Shown: one piece after another, positions 7,173-15,005 of the stretch
Layout of the letters: every line of letters starts with the position of its first letter
Numbering within the stretch: position 1 is the stretch's first letter
Assembly: GCA_050743145.1 (NCBI GenBank)
Contig: JBOGDU010000209.1
Coordinates: forward strand, 1-16,771
DNA from: DASRTE01 sp050743145
GTDB taxonomy: Bacteria > Actinomycetota > Actinomycetes > Jiangellales > Jiangellaceae
DNA: 16,771 nt
Reading direction: 5' to 3'
Translations under genes and position numbers: made by a program
Notes under the pieces: generated by a model
What the model was told of the DNA's origin: nothing
What the model saw: the letters and a program-made list of their open reading frames with translations, nothing else
Databases searched by the model: none

Positions 7173-8501
7173 ATGGGCCTCGCCGGCGGGTTCGTCACCG
7201 ACCTGCGCATCGTGCTGCGCGGCCGCGGCTTCCGCCGGCTGTTCGCGGTCCGTGTCTCCGGGCAACTCGGCGACGGCGTCTTCCAGGTCGCGATGGCGTC
7301 CTACGTGTTCTTCTCGCCCGAGCGCCACGCCACGGCACCGGCGGCGGCGCAGGCCTTCGCCGTCCTGCTGCTGCCGTACTCGTTGGTGGGGCCGTTTGCC
7401 GGCGTCCTGCTCGACCGGTGGAGCCGTCGCCAGGTGCTGCTCGTGGCCAACCTGCTGAGGGCCGGCCTGGTGATGCTCGTCGCGGCGGTTCTGGCCGGCG
7501 GCGGGGGCGGCCCGGTGCTGCTCGCAACCGCGCTGGCCGTGCTGTCGGCGAACCGGTTCATCCTGGCCGGCCTCAGCGCGGCTGTTCCGCACGTCGTGCC
7601 GCGGCACGAGTTGGTCATGGCCAACGCGGTGTTCCCGACCAGCGGCACCGCAGCCGCGATGACCGGCACGGTCCTCGGCTTCCTGGTGCGCCAGGCCGTC
7701 TCCTCCGATGCAGTACTCGCCGTCGTCACGGCAGGCCTCTACCTGATGGCGGGGCTGCTCGCGCTCTCCCTGGGTCGCGACCTGCTGGGTCCCGACGACG
7801 ACCCAGCTCGCCCGTCGGCTCGCGTTGCGGTCCGGCGGGTCATGGCCGGCCTGGTCGACGGTGCGCGGCACGTCGGGGAACGGCGACCGGCGGCGTGGGG
7901 CCTCGCCGCGATCGGCTCCCACCGATTCTTCTACGGCATCTCGACGGTCGCGATGATCCTGCTGTGCCGCAACTACTTCCATGATCCGGCCGACGTGGAC
8001 GCCGGGCTGGCCACTCTGGCACTCGTCCTCGGCGTCTCCGGGGCCGGATTCCTGGCCGCGGCGCTCGCGACTCCCGTCGCGGCGCGCCGGATGCGCAAGG
8101 AGACATGGGTGACGGTTCTGCTTGCCCTGGCCGCCATCGTGGGGATCGTGCCCGGGGCCCTGTTCACCGTTCCCGCGGTGCTGGTGGCCGCGTTCTTCCT
8201 CGGCGTCGCGTCCCAGGGCATCAAGATCGTCGTGGACACGCTCGTCCAGGAGAACGTCGAAGATGCCTACCGAGGCCGGGTGTTCTCCTTCTACGACGTG
8301 CTGTTCAATGTGTCCTTCGTCGGCGCGGCCACGTTCGCGGCCTTGACGCTGCCGCCGTCGGGCAAGTCCTACGTCGTCATGGGGATCGTCTCGGCCGGTT
8401 ACGCGGTGACGGCCTTCGCGTACGCGCGCGCGTCCTCGGACCGCGCCACCCAGCGCTCGGACAGCGCAGGTGCGCACCGCCTCGATCGAGCGGCGGAGTA
8501 G
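7173..8501 (+). CDS. Major facilitator superfamily transporter
   Basis: This is a 442-aa inner-membrane transporter with about 12 predicted helices in two halves. The signature loop between helices 2 and 3 reads GPFAGVLLDRWSRRQVLLVANLLR (in part), the GxxxDRxxRR motif of MFS exporters. The second half repeats the pattern with a basic loop ATPVAARRMRKE. It resembles the EntS/MFS-3-type efflux subgroup, but no substrate can be named. The ATG at 7173 has a probable leaderless promoter. The gene lies 30 nt after cvnD and is convergent with the CCA-adding enzyme gene. In Streptomyces, a transporter also lies near pcnA and ino1, so this gene belongs to the core context rather than to the conservon. 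Confidence 0.9.
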   Translation: MGLAGGFVTDLRIVLRGRGFRRLFAVRVSGQLGDGVFQVAMASYVFFSPERHATAPAAAQAFAVLLLPYSLVGPFAGVLLDRWSRRQVLLVANLLRAGLVMLVAAVLAGGGGGPVLLATALAVLSANRFILAGLSAAVPHVVPRHELVMANAVFPTSGTAAAMTGTVLGFLVRQAVSSDAVLAVVTAGLYLMAGLLALSLGRDLLGPDDDPARPSARVAVRRVMAGLVDGARHVGERRPAAWGLAAIGSHRFFYGISTVAMILLCRNYFHDPADVDAGLATLALVLGVSGAGFLAAALATPVAARRMRKETWVTVLLALAAIVGIVPGALFTVPAVLVAAFFLGVASQGIKIVVDTLVQENVEDAYRGRVFSFYDVLFNVSFVGAATFAALTLPPSGKSYVVMGIVSAGYAVTAFAYARASSDRATQRSDSAGAHRLDRAAE

Positions 8502-8514
8502 CCCGGCCAGGTCC

Positions 8515-8535
8515 GACCGGCTTGATGCCCCGGTC
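8515..8535. terminator. Candidate bidirectional terminator between the convergent genes
   Basis: GACCGG (8515-8520) pairs perfectly with CCGGTC (8530-8535) around a 9-nt loop, within the 32-nt gap between the MFS gene and the end of the minus-strand gene. The stem overlaps that gene's stop codon. The large loop and lack of a U-tract limit confidence. Confidence 0.35.
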
Positions 8536-10009
8536 AGCCCGCGCTCTCGGGCTGGCCGGCCCACCAGCGCAGCAGTTCCTCCCGAGCCGCCGCCGGGTCG
8601 AGCGGCCCCTTGTCCAGGCGGAGCTCGAGCAGGTGCCGGTAGGCCCTCCCGACGACCGGCCCCGGTGGCACGCCGAGGATCTCCATGATCGCGTTGCCGT
8701 CGAGGTCGGGGCGGAGCGCCGCGAGTTCCTCCGCCTCGGCCAGCCGTGCGATCCGCTGCTCCAGGTCGTCGTACGACCTCGCCAGCGCCAGGGCCTTCCG
8801 GCGGTTGCGCGTCGTGCAGTCGGCCCGGGTCAGCACGTGCAGGCGGTCGAGCAGGGGCCCCGCGTCGCGGACGTAACGCCGCACGGCGGAGTCGGTCCAC
8901 TCGCCGCCGCCGTACCCGTGGAAGCGCAGGTGGAGCTCGACCAGCTTCGCGGCGTCGTTCACCACCGCATTGGGGAACTTCAACGCCGTCAGCCGCTTGC
9001 GAGCGATCTTCGCGCCGATGACGTCGTGGTGGTAGAAGCTCACTCCGCCGCCGGGCTCGAAGCGTCGCGTCCTCGGCTTGCCGATGTCGTGCAACAGGGC
9101 CGCCAACCTGGTGACGAGGTCGGGCCCACCGTCCGGTAGCCGTGGCTCGAGGCCGACCGCCTGCTCCAGCACGATGAGCGAGTGCTCGTAGACATTCTTG
9201 TGCCGGTGGTGCTCGTCGATCTCCATCCGCAGCTGGGGCAGCTCGGGAAGCACGCGGTCGGCCAGCCCGGTGTCGACGAGCAGGCGCAGGCCGGTCACCG
9301 GCCGCTCGGAGAGCAGGAGCTTGACCAGTTCGTCGCGGATCCGTTCGGCGGAGATGATCGAGATCCGGTCGGCCATGGCGGCCATCGCAGCCACGACCTC
9401 GGATCCGACCCGGAAGCCGATCTGCGATGCGAACCGGGCAGCACGGAGCATCCGCAGCGGGTCGTCGGAGAAGGACGATTCGGGCGTCGCCGGGGTGCGG
9501 ATGACCCGCCGGGTCAGGTCGTCGAGTCCCCCGTGCGGGTCGACGAACTCGTGCGAGGGAAGGCGGACTGCCATCGCGTTGACCGTGAAGTCGCGCCGCA
9601 CGAGGTCGTCGAGGATCGACTCGCCGTACGACACCATGGGCTTGCGGCTGGACGGGTCGTAGGCGTCGGCACGGTAGGTCGTCACCTCGATGTGGAACTC
9701 GCCCCGGCGGGCACCGATGGTGCCGAATGCGGCACCGACGTCCCACACGGCGTCGGCCCAGTCCGACAGCAGGGACTTGGTCTGCTCAGGCCGCGCGGAC
9801 GTCGTCAGGTCGAGATCGGACCCGAGCCGGTCGAGCAGGGCATCGCGGACGGAGCCGCCCACGAGTGCGATCTCGTGTCCGGCAGCGGTGAAGACGGCCC
9901 CCAGCTCATCGACCACCGGCGCGACCCGCAGCAGGTGCTGCACGGCCCGTCGCTGGGCATCGCTGAGGGATGCCTTGTCGGGCGACCCGTCCGTCGGTGG
10001 CTCGGTCAC
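8534..10009 (-). CDS. pcnA: CCA tRNA nucleotidyltransferase / poly(A) polymerase family protein
   Basis: This enzyme adds or repairs the 3' CCA end of tRNAs, or adds poly(A); the two activities cannot be separated by sequence here. The class II nucleotidyltransferase fold opens with LVGGSVRDALLDRLGSDLDL (GGSVRD at 51-56, the metal-binding DxD at 65-67). It continues with RRDFTVNAMAVRL and an RNA-binding helical region including DDPLRMLRAARFASQIGF. A C-terminal HD domain is present (LLHDIGKPRTRR, His-Asp at 307-308, and FYHHDVIGAKIARKRL). The start GTG at 10009 gives 491 aa, close to the M. tuberculosis PcnA length. An upstream ATG at 10069 would add a non-family N-terminus. The start lies 8 nt after a TACCCT box, so the message may be leaderless. 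Divergent from the NUDIX operon across a DUF1761 gene. Confidence 0.95.
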   Translation of the reverse strand: MTEPPTDGSPDKASLSDAQRRAVQHLLRVAPVVDELGAVFTAAGHEIALVGGSVRDALLDRLGSDLDLTTSARPEQTKSLLSDWADAVWDVGAAFGTIGARRGEFHIEVTTYRADAYDPSSRKPMVSYGESILDDLVRRDFTVNAMAVRLPSHEFVDPHGGLDDLTRRVIRTPATPESSFSDDPLRMLRAARFASQIGFRVGSEVVAAMAAMADRISIISAERIRDELVKLLLSERPVTGLRLLVDTGLADRVLPELPQLRMEIDEHHRHKNVYEHSLIVLEQAVGLEPRLPDGGPDLVTRLAALLHDIGKPRTRRFEPGGGVSFYHHDVIGAKIARKRLTALKFPNAVVNDAAKLVELHLRFHGYGGGEWTDSAVRRYVRDAGPLLDRLHVLTRADCTTRNRRKALALARSYDDLEQRIARLAEAEELAALRPDLDGNAIMEILGVPPGPVVGRAYRHLLELRLDKGPLDPAAAREELLRWWAGQPESAG

Positions 10010-10017
10010 GACGCACC

Positions 10018-10023
10018 AGGGTA
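10018..10023 (-). promoter_or_regulatory. Candidate -10 box of a leaderless pcnA promoter
   Basis: On the minus strand TACCCT runs 10023 to 10018, with 8 nt before the GTG start at 10009. A weak -35 candidate, TTCGGC, lies 18 nt further upstream. No Shine-Dalgarno is seen before the start codon, supporting a transcript that begins at or within 1-2 nt of the start codon. Confidence 0.5.
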
Positions 10024-10128
10024 CGGGTCGGCCGGACGGCTGCCGAAGTCGTGCGGGTGATCTATCCATGCCCGCTCCGGGAGGACTACGCTGCCCGCGC
10101 CTTGGCGGGAGACCCTGGAGGACACGGC

Positions 10129-10557
10129 ATGAGTTTCGACGTCCTGGGCGAGCTGAACTGGCTCGCCGTCATCGTGGCCGCACTCGCGTACTTCGCCCTG
10201 GGCGCGCTCTGGTACGCACCCCCGGTCATGGGGAAGACGTGGATGGCCGCCGGCGGGATGGAGATGCCCGCGGACGACCAGCGACCGGGCCCCGGCATCT
10301 ACGTGGTACCACTGATCGGAAGTGTCCTCTCCGCGGTCGCGCTCGGCATGCTCGCCGAGGCCTCCGGCACGGACACCGTTGGTGCGGGTTTCGTGCTCGG
10401 GCTGGTCGCCGCCGTCGGGTTCGCGCTGGCGATCGCGATGGTGACGGCCACGTTCGAGTCGAACAAGCCGAAGCCGATGGTCTGGGGCGCGATCAACGCG
10501 GGTTACCACGCGCTGGGCATCATCGTCGCAGCGCTGATCATCGGCGCCTGGCAGTAG
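10129..10557 (+). CDS. DUF1761-family small membrane protein
   Basis: This 142-aa protein has four predicted membrane segments: NWLAVIVAALAYFALGALWY, VVPLIGSVLSAVALGMLAEA, VLGLVAAVGFALAIAMVTAT and AGYHALGIIVAALIIGAW. The helix-1 motif ALGALWYAPPVMGKTW is characteristic of DUF1761. Function is unknown; members are small integral membrane proteins. The ATG at 10129 is preceded by GGAGGA at 10117-10122 with 6-nt spacing, which decides the start over earlier in-frame codons. It lies between the divergent pcnA gene (119 nt upstream) and the NUDIX gene. TACGCT at 10087-10092 is a possible -10 box without an obvious -35. Confidence 0.85.
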   Translation: MSFDVLGELNWLAVIVAALAYFALGALWYAPPVMGKTWMAAGGMEMPADDQRPGPGIYVVPLIGSVLSAVALGMLAEASGTDTVGAGFVLGLVAAVGFALAIAMVTATFESNKPKPMVWGAINAGYHALGIIVAALIIGAWQ

Positions 10558-10618
10558 CCCGCGACCCGGTCTGCGGCGGCCGTCGGCCACGTTGTCCGAT
10601 GTCGGCAGACTGCGCGGA

Positions 10619-10624
10619 TACCCT
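10619..10624 (+). promoter_or_regulatory. Candidate -10 box of a leaderless promoter for the NUDIX-murJ-sigM operon
   Basis: TACCCT at 10619-10624 is the same hexamer as in the pcnA promoter. Six nt separate it from GTG at 10631, the predicted start of both transcript and protein. A TTGTCC at 10592-10597 would be a -35 only at an overlong 21-nt spacing, so the upstream element is unclear. Confidence 0.5.
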
Positions 10625-10630
10625 TGGACG

Positions 10631-11164
10631 GTGCCCGGCCTCCCCTTCCCGTCCCGATCCACCGACGGCGCGGGGAGACGACGCACCCGCCGCAGCGGAT
10701 CCGACGGCGGGAGCGGACGCCGGCTGCGGTCGGTGCGGGAGACATCGGCGGGCGGTCTGGTCGTCGACAGGCTCGGTGCTGCCACCACCGCCGTCCTGAT
10801 CGGCCGCATCGACCGGCGGGGCAGGCTCGAGTGGGTGCTGCCCAAGGGCCACGTCGAGCCGGGTGAGACCGCCGAGCAGGCAGCCGTGCGCGAGGTTCGG
10901 GAGGAGACTGGGCTGCACGCACGGATCGTGTCGGCCCTGGGGCCGGTCGAGTACTGGTTCGTCGCCGACGGTCGCCGGGTGCACAAGACCGTGCACCACT
11001 ACCTGCTGGAGGCTACCGGCGGAACGTTGGGAACGGAGGACGGGGAAGTGAGCGAGGTGGCCTGGGTGCCACTCGACGAGCTCGTGGATCGGCTGCGTCA
11101 CGCCTCCGAGCGGCGCCTGCTCGTTCGGCTCCCCGACCTGCTGCGGGAGGCGAACGCGACGTGA
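10631..11164 (+). CDS. NUDIX hydrolase (MutT4-like)
   Basis: This is a 177-aa NUDIX pyrophosphohydrolase, acting on nucleoside diphosphates linked to another moiety; the substrate is not evident. The complete NUDIX box lies at residues 73-95: G73, then E at +6, and REVREETGL at its end, fitting Gx5Ex7REUxEExGU, with the metal-binding glutamates intact. The core is preceded by TSAGGLVVD and the pattern WVLPKG. Residues 1 to about 37 are an Arg/Ser/Gly-rich extension. The GTG at 10631 is favoured because it sits 6 nt after a -10-like box; a TTG at 10592 is in frame but unsupported. The neighbours match M. tuberculosis mutT4 (Rv3908), between pcnA and Rv3909. The stop overlaps the next start (GTGA). 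Confidence 0.93.
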   Translation: MPGLPFPSRSTDGAGRRRTRRSGSDGGSGRRLRSVRETSAGGLVVDRLGAATTAVLIGRIDRRGRLEWVLPKGHVEPGETAEQAAVREVREETGLHARIVSALGPVEYWFVADGRRVHKTVHHYLLEATGGTLGTEDGEVSEVAWVPLDELVDRLRHASERRLLVRLPDLLREANAT

Positions 11165-13272
11165 GAAGCAGGTCTTCCCTGCTCGTGGCGTTTCTCGTCG
11201 TCGCGACGGGTCTGCCGGCCACGCCTGCCGCGCTGGCGCAGGACACCACGGGCACCGATGACGAGCCGACCGTGCATGCCTTCCTCCACACGGTCCAGCC
11301 CGCGGCTCCCGAGCCCGGCGACACGCTGGTTCTGGCCGGCACCGTCGAGAACACCGGCGACCAACCGCTGCACGACGTCCAGGCCCTGCTCCGCTACAGC
11401 CGGAACCCGTTGACCGACCGGTCCGACATTCGCACGATCCCGACCGACCGGCGAGTGGCATGGGGCCAGCGCAACATCGACTACTTCGACCCCCTCGCCG
11501 ATCCGCTCCCTCCAGGGGCGTCCGCCGACTACCGGCTCGAGGTTCCTGTCGACGAGATGGGGTTCGGCGCTCCCGGTGTCTATGCGGTCGGTGTCGACAT
11601 CCGGGTGGACGGCGACTCGCCGGGCAGTCGGCTCACGGTCGACACCTCACGGACGGTCATTCCGTGGTTGGCCGGCGCCGATCCGCTGCCAGAGATTTCC
11701 GTCGCGCTGCTGTGGCCGCTCGCGGCACAGCCGTCACTGTTGCCGGACGGCACACTGGCCGGTGAGGGGGTGGCCGAGCAGATCGCTCCCGGCGGCTCGC
11801 TGTCCGCGCTGGTCGAGGCGCCTGCAGACGCTCCGGTCACCTGGGTCGTCGATCCCGACCTGCTCGGCACGGTCGAGGCCATGGCCGACGGCTACGAGGT
11901 CACCGCCGAGGACGGTTCTACGACCGCTGGCCGCGGTGCGGCCGATGCCGTGGCCTGGGGAGAGGCGTTCGCCGCGGCCGTCGGCGACGACGAGCCGTCC
12001 ATCCTTCCGTACGCCAACCCCGACCTGCAGGCGGTCGCCCGCGCCGACACCGCCGCGGCGGCCGACACAGCCAGGCAGGCGTTCGCCCGCACCCGCGCAT
12101 GGCTCAGCGAGCGGCCGACGACCGGGCGCGCCGGCCTCGCCTGGCCCGCGGGCGGTGCCGCCGACGAGGCGACGCTCTCCGCGCTGGCGTCGGCGGGAGC
12201 CAGGACCGTCGTCCTGTCCGCAGACAACGTCCGGCCGACCACCACCGGCCCCATCGCGAGGGTGGCTGCCGGCGACCGCGAACTCGACACCGTCCTGGTC
12301 GACGGCGGGCTCGAGGCCGCGGTGAGCGGTGCACTCACCGCCCCGGATCCGGCCGCAGCCGCGCTCCGCCTCCGGCAGAGCTGGCTGGCCGAGACCGCGC
12401 TCGTCGGCCTGGATGCCCAGAACGCCGGCGGCGTCCCGGCACATCTCGTCGCCGCGGCACCGTACGGGTGGCACCCCGATCCCGGCGTCGCACAGGCTCT
12501 CGTCGACGTCTGGACCACGACCCCGTGGATCTCGGCGACTCCCCTCGCGGCCGTCGAGGCTCCGGCCGACCCGATCGTCGTCACCCCGCGCCCTGGATCC
12601 GGCGTCGCCGGGGGCGAGCTGTCCGAGGCGTACCTCGCCTCGGTGTCCGAGCTTCGCGACCAGACCGCGCACTACCAGGCGCTGGTGGCGGAGCCCGACC
12701 CGCTGACCGAGCAGCTCGAGATCGCTGCCCTCCGGGCTCTCGCCTCCCTCTGGCGTGACGATCCGGACGCCGGGCGCGCCTTCACCGAGCTCGCCACCGC
12801 GCAGGCGACGTCCCGCCTCGCCCAGGTGTCGGTGCTCGTGCCCGAATCCGTCACGCTGTCCAGCCGGAAGGGCGGCTTCCCGCTCACGGTCAGCAACGGC
12901 CTGGACCGCACCGTGGTCGTCAGACTCGAGCTCACCGCTGACATCCCCGACCGGATCACGGTCGAGGACGTTCCACCGCAGCCGGTCGAGGCGGGTGAGA
13001 ACGCGTCGGTCGATGTCACCGCCGAAGCGGCGACCAACGGCAAGGTGGCGGTGACCGTTCAGCTGACCGCGACCGACGGGTCGCCGCTGGGGCCGGCGCA
13101 GCGGATGGTGGTCAACGCGACCGACTACGGCACGATCGGGTGGTTCGTCGCTGGCGGCGCGGCGCTGTTGTTCCTCGGGGCGGCAGTCGGCAGGGTGCTC
13201 CGACGCCGGCGGCCGGTGGACGACATCGTGGTGCCCGCCGAGCCACGGCGCCTGCGGGAGACCGCCCGGTGA
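11161..13272 (+). CDS. DUF6049 family secreted, membrane-anchored protein (Rv3909-like)
   Basis: This 703-aa protein of unknown function is always found in actinobacteria near murJ. It opens with a signal peptide (MRSRSSLLVAFLVVATGLPA, likely cleaved near ALAQ at 24-27). A beta-sandwich-like domain follows (PGDTLVLAGTVENTGDQPLH near 40-60). Central parts include a segment that reads as an enzyme-like fold with WPAGGAADEATLSALASAGA and VLSADNVRP, and a second beta-rich domain near 560-650. One helix at about 659-680 (GWFVAGGAALLFLGAAVGRV) anchors it, leaving a short basic cytosolic tail. Most of the protein is therefore outside the membrane. The GTG start overlaps the NUDIX stop, with GGGAGG 10 nt upstream. 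A role in MurJ-dependent wall synthesis is inferred from context only. Confidence 0.88.
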   Translation: MRSRSSLLVAFLVVATGLPATPAALAQDTTGTDDEPTVHAFLHTVQPAAPEPGDTLVLAGTVENTGDQPLHDVQALLRYSRNPLTDRSDIRTIPTDRRVAWGQRNIDYFDPLADPLPPGASADYRLEVPVDEMGFGAPGVYAVGVDIRVDGDSPGSRLTVDTSRTVIPWLAGADPLPEISVALLWPLAAQPSLLPDGTLAGEGVAEQIAPGGSLSALVEAPADAPVTWVVDPDLLGTVEAMADGYEVTAEDGSTTAGRGAADAVAWGEAFAAAVGDDEPSILPYANPDLQAVARADTAAAADTARQAFARTRAWLSERPTTGRAGLAWPAGGAADEATLSALASAGARTVVLSADNVRPTTTGPIARVAAGDRELDTVLVDGGLEAAVSGALTAPDPAAAALRLRQSWLAETALVGLDAQNAGGVPAHLVAAAPYGWHPDPGVAQALVDVWTTTPWISATPLAAVEAPADPIVVTPRPGSGVAGGELSEAYLASVSELRDQTAHYQALVAEPDPLTEQLEIAALRALASLWRDDPDAGRAFTELATAQATSRLAQVSVLVPESVTLSSRKGGFPLTVSNGLDRTVVVRLELTADIPDRITVEDVPPQPVEAGENASVDVTAEAATNGKVAVTVQLTATDGSPLGPAQRMVVNATDYGTIGWFVAGGAALLFLGAAVGRVLRRRRPVDDIVVPAEPRRLRETAR

Positions 13273-15005
13273 CCATCACCGCCCGACGCGGCCTGCTCGG
13301 CCCCAGTGTCGTCATGGCCGCCGGCACGGCGGTGTCGCGGCTGACCGGCTTCGGCCGCGCGATGATCATCGCTGCGGCACTCGGTCTCGGCGTGACGGCG
13401 GACACGTTCAACGTTCCCAACGTCATCCCGACGACGCTGTACATCCTGGTCGGCGGTGGCGTGCTCAACTCGGTTCTCGTCCCTGCCCTCGTCCGGGCGA
13501 TCAAGGAGGACGCCGACGGCGGCGAGGCGTACAGCCAGCGGTTGTTCAGCGTCGTCGTGGTCGTCCTCGGAGTCGCCACCCTGGTGTCGGTCCTGGCGGC
13601 GCCGTGGATCGTCCGCGTGTTCGTCAGTCCGGAGTACCTGACGCCGCGGCTGGAACCGTTCTTCGACAACATGGTGATGTTCGCCCGGTTCTGCCTCCCG
13701 CAGATCTTCTTCTACGGCCTGTACGTCCTGATCGGGCAGATGCTCAACGCTCGAGGGCGGTTCGGTCCGATGATGTGGGCGCCGATCGTCAACAACGTCG
13801 TGGCCATCGCCGTCTTCGCGGCGTTCATCGTGGCCATGGGCACGAACACCGATCGGCCCTTCACCGACACCGAGGTGCTGTTGCTGGGCCTCGGATCCAC
13901 GGCAGGCGTCGCCGCGCAGGCGCTGGTCCTGCTGCCGGTGCTTCGGCGCACGGGGTTCCGGACCCGGTTCCGGACCGATTGGCGCCATGCCGGCCTCGGC
14001 ACGGCGGCACGTCTCGGTCTGTGGACGATCGCGTTCGTCCTTGTCAACCAGGTGGCGTACCTGTTCGTCGTCAGGACGGCGACCGGTGGTGCGGCGGGGG
14101 CCTTCGTCGACGCCAGCACGGCCGGGGCCGGCTATTCCGTCTACGCGAACGCGATGTTGATCATGATGGTGCCGCACTCGGTGATCACGGTCTCGTTGGC
14201 GACCGCGCTGCTGCCGCAGCTGTCCGACCATGCGGCGGACGGCAACGTGACGCTGGTCCGTGACCGGCTGACCGCTGCCATGCGTACGTGCCTGGCCGTC
14301 ATCGTGCCCGTAGCCGCCTTGCTCGCCGCCCTGTCGGTCCCGTTCGTCGCACTGTTGTTCGATCACGGGGCTGCGACCGACGACACCGGTGAGCTGGCGG
14401 CGACGCTGGCCGCCCTGGTGCCGGGGCTGATCGCGTTCACCGTCCATTACCTCGTTCTGCGCGGGTTCTACGCGCTGCAGGACACCCGGACGCCGTTCTT
14501 CGTCCAACTCTGGGTCTCCGGCACCGTCGTCGCCGTGGCGCTGCTCATCGCCACGACCGGACCGGCCCGAGTCACCGTGCTGCTGGCCGCCGGCTTCAGC
14601 CTTGCCTACGTCGTCGGCGCGACGGTGAGCATCGGCCGGTTGGGTCGCCGCATCGGCGGCATGCCGCGATGGCCGCTGTTCGTGCACATCGTCCGGCTCC
14701 TCGTGCCCGCGACCGTGGGCGCCGCCGCCGCCTACGCCATGGCGACCGTGCTGGACCGCCCGCTCGACGGGCTGGTCGGCTGGCTCGGCGACCTCGTGGC
14801 CCTGGCCGCAGGGGCCACGGTGGGTCTCCTGCTGTACGTGGCTCTCGGGTACCTGCTGCGGATTTCAGAGATCCGCGAGGCCGTCGCAATGGTCCGGCGC
14901 CGAGTTCGGCGTCAGCCGCCTAGCATGAGGTCGCACGGGGGTCCGGTCTCCGGTCCGCCGGCCGGAGACGACCCGTCCCCCCGCTCGACACCGGGAGATC
15001 CGTGA
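13269..15005 (+). CDS. murJ: Lipid II flippase MurJ (MviN family)
   Basis: MurJ moves lipid-linked peptidoglycan precursor across the membrane. The 578-aa protein has about 14 predicted helices. The N-terminal region GTAVSRLTGFGRAMIIAAAL and ADTFNVPNVIPTTLYILVGG is the conserved MviN signature, and later segments FARFCLPQIFFYGLYVLIGQ and QMLNARGRFGPMMWAPIVNN are equally typical. It ends in a cytosolic tail of about 40 residues rich in Arg, Ser and Pro. GTG at 13269 is chosen because it overlaps the upstream stop (GTGA) and follows GGGAG by 8 nt; an earlier in-frame start at 13140 would lie inside the preceding gene. In mycobacteria the homologous protein (Rv3910) is fused to a pseudokinase; here that part is a separate gene immediately downstream. 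Confidence 0.96.
   Translation: MTITARRGLLGPSVVMAAGTAVSRLTGFGRAMIIAAALGLGVTADTFNVPNVIPTTLYILVGGGVLNSVLVPALVRAIKEDADGGEAYSQRLFSVVVVVLGVATLVSVLAAPWIVRVFVSPEYLTPRLEPFFDNMVMFARFCLPQIFFYGLYVLIGQMLNARGRFGPMMWAPIVNNVVAIAVFAAFIVAMGTNTDRPFTDTEVLLLGLGSTAGVAAQALVLLPVLRRTGFRTRFRTDWRHAGLGTAARLGLWTIAFVLVNQVAYLFVVRTATGGAAGAFVDASTAGAGYSVYANAMLIMMVPHSVITVSLATALLPQLSDHAADGNVTLVRDRLTAAMRTCLAVIVPVAALLAALSVPFVALLFDHGAATDDTGELAATLAALVPGLIAFTVHYLVLRGFYALQDTRTPFFVQLWVSGTVVAVALLIATTGPARVTVLLAAGFSLAYVVGATVSIGRLGRRIGGMPRWPLFVHIVRLLVPATVGAAAAYAMATVLDRPLDGLVGWLGDLVALAAGATVGLLLYVALGYLLRISEIREAVAMVRRRVRRQPPSMRSHGGPVSGPPAGDDPSPRSTPGDP

Noticed and set aside
6108..9746. Very long minus-strand open frame across the conservon and MFS genes
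   Set aside because: It overlaps at least four well-supported genes antisense, lacks any recognisable domain and is Arg/Gly-rich, as expected of an antisense frame in high-GC DNA.
13125..14687. Long minus-strand open frame antisense to murJ
   Set aside because: Its residues are Arg/Asp/Gln/His-rich without domains; murJ on the plus strand is unambiguous.
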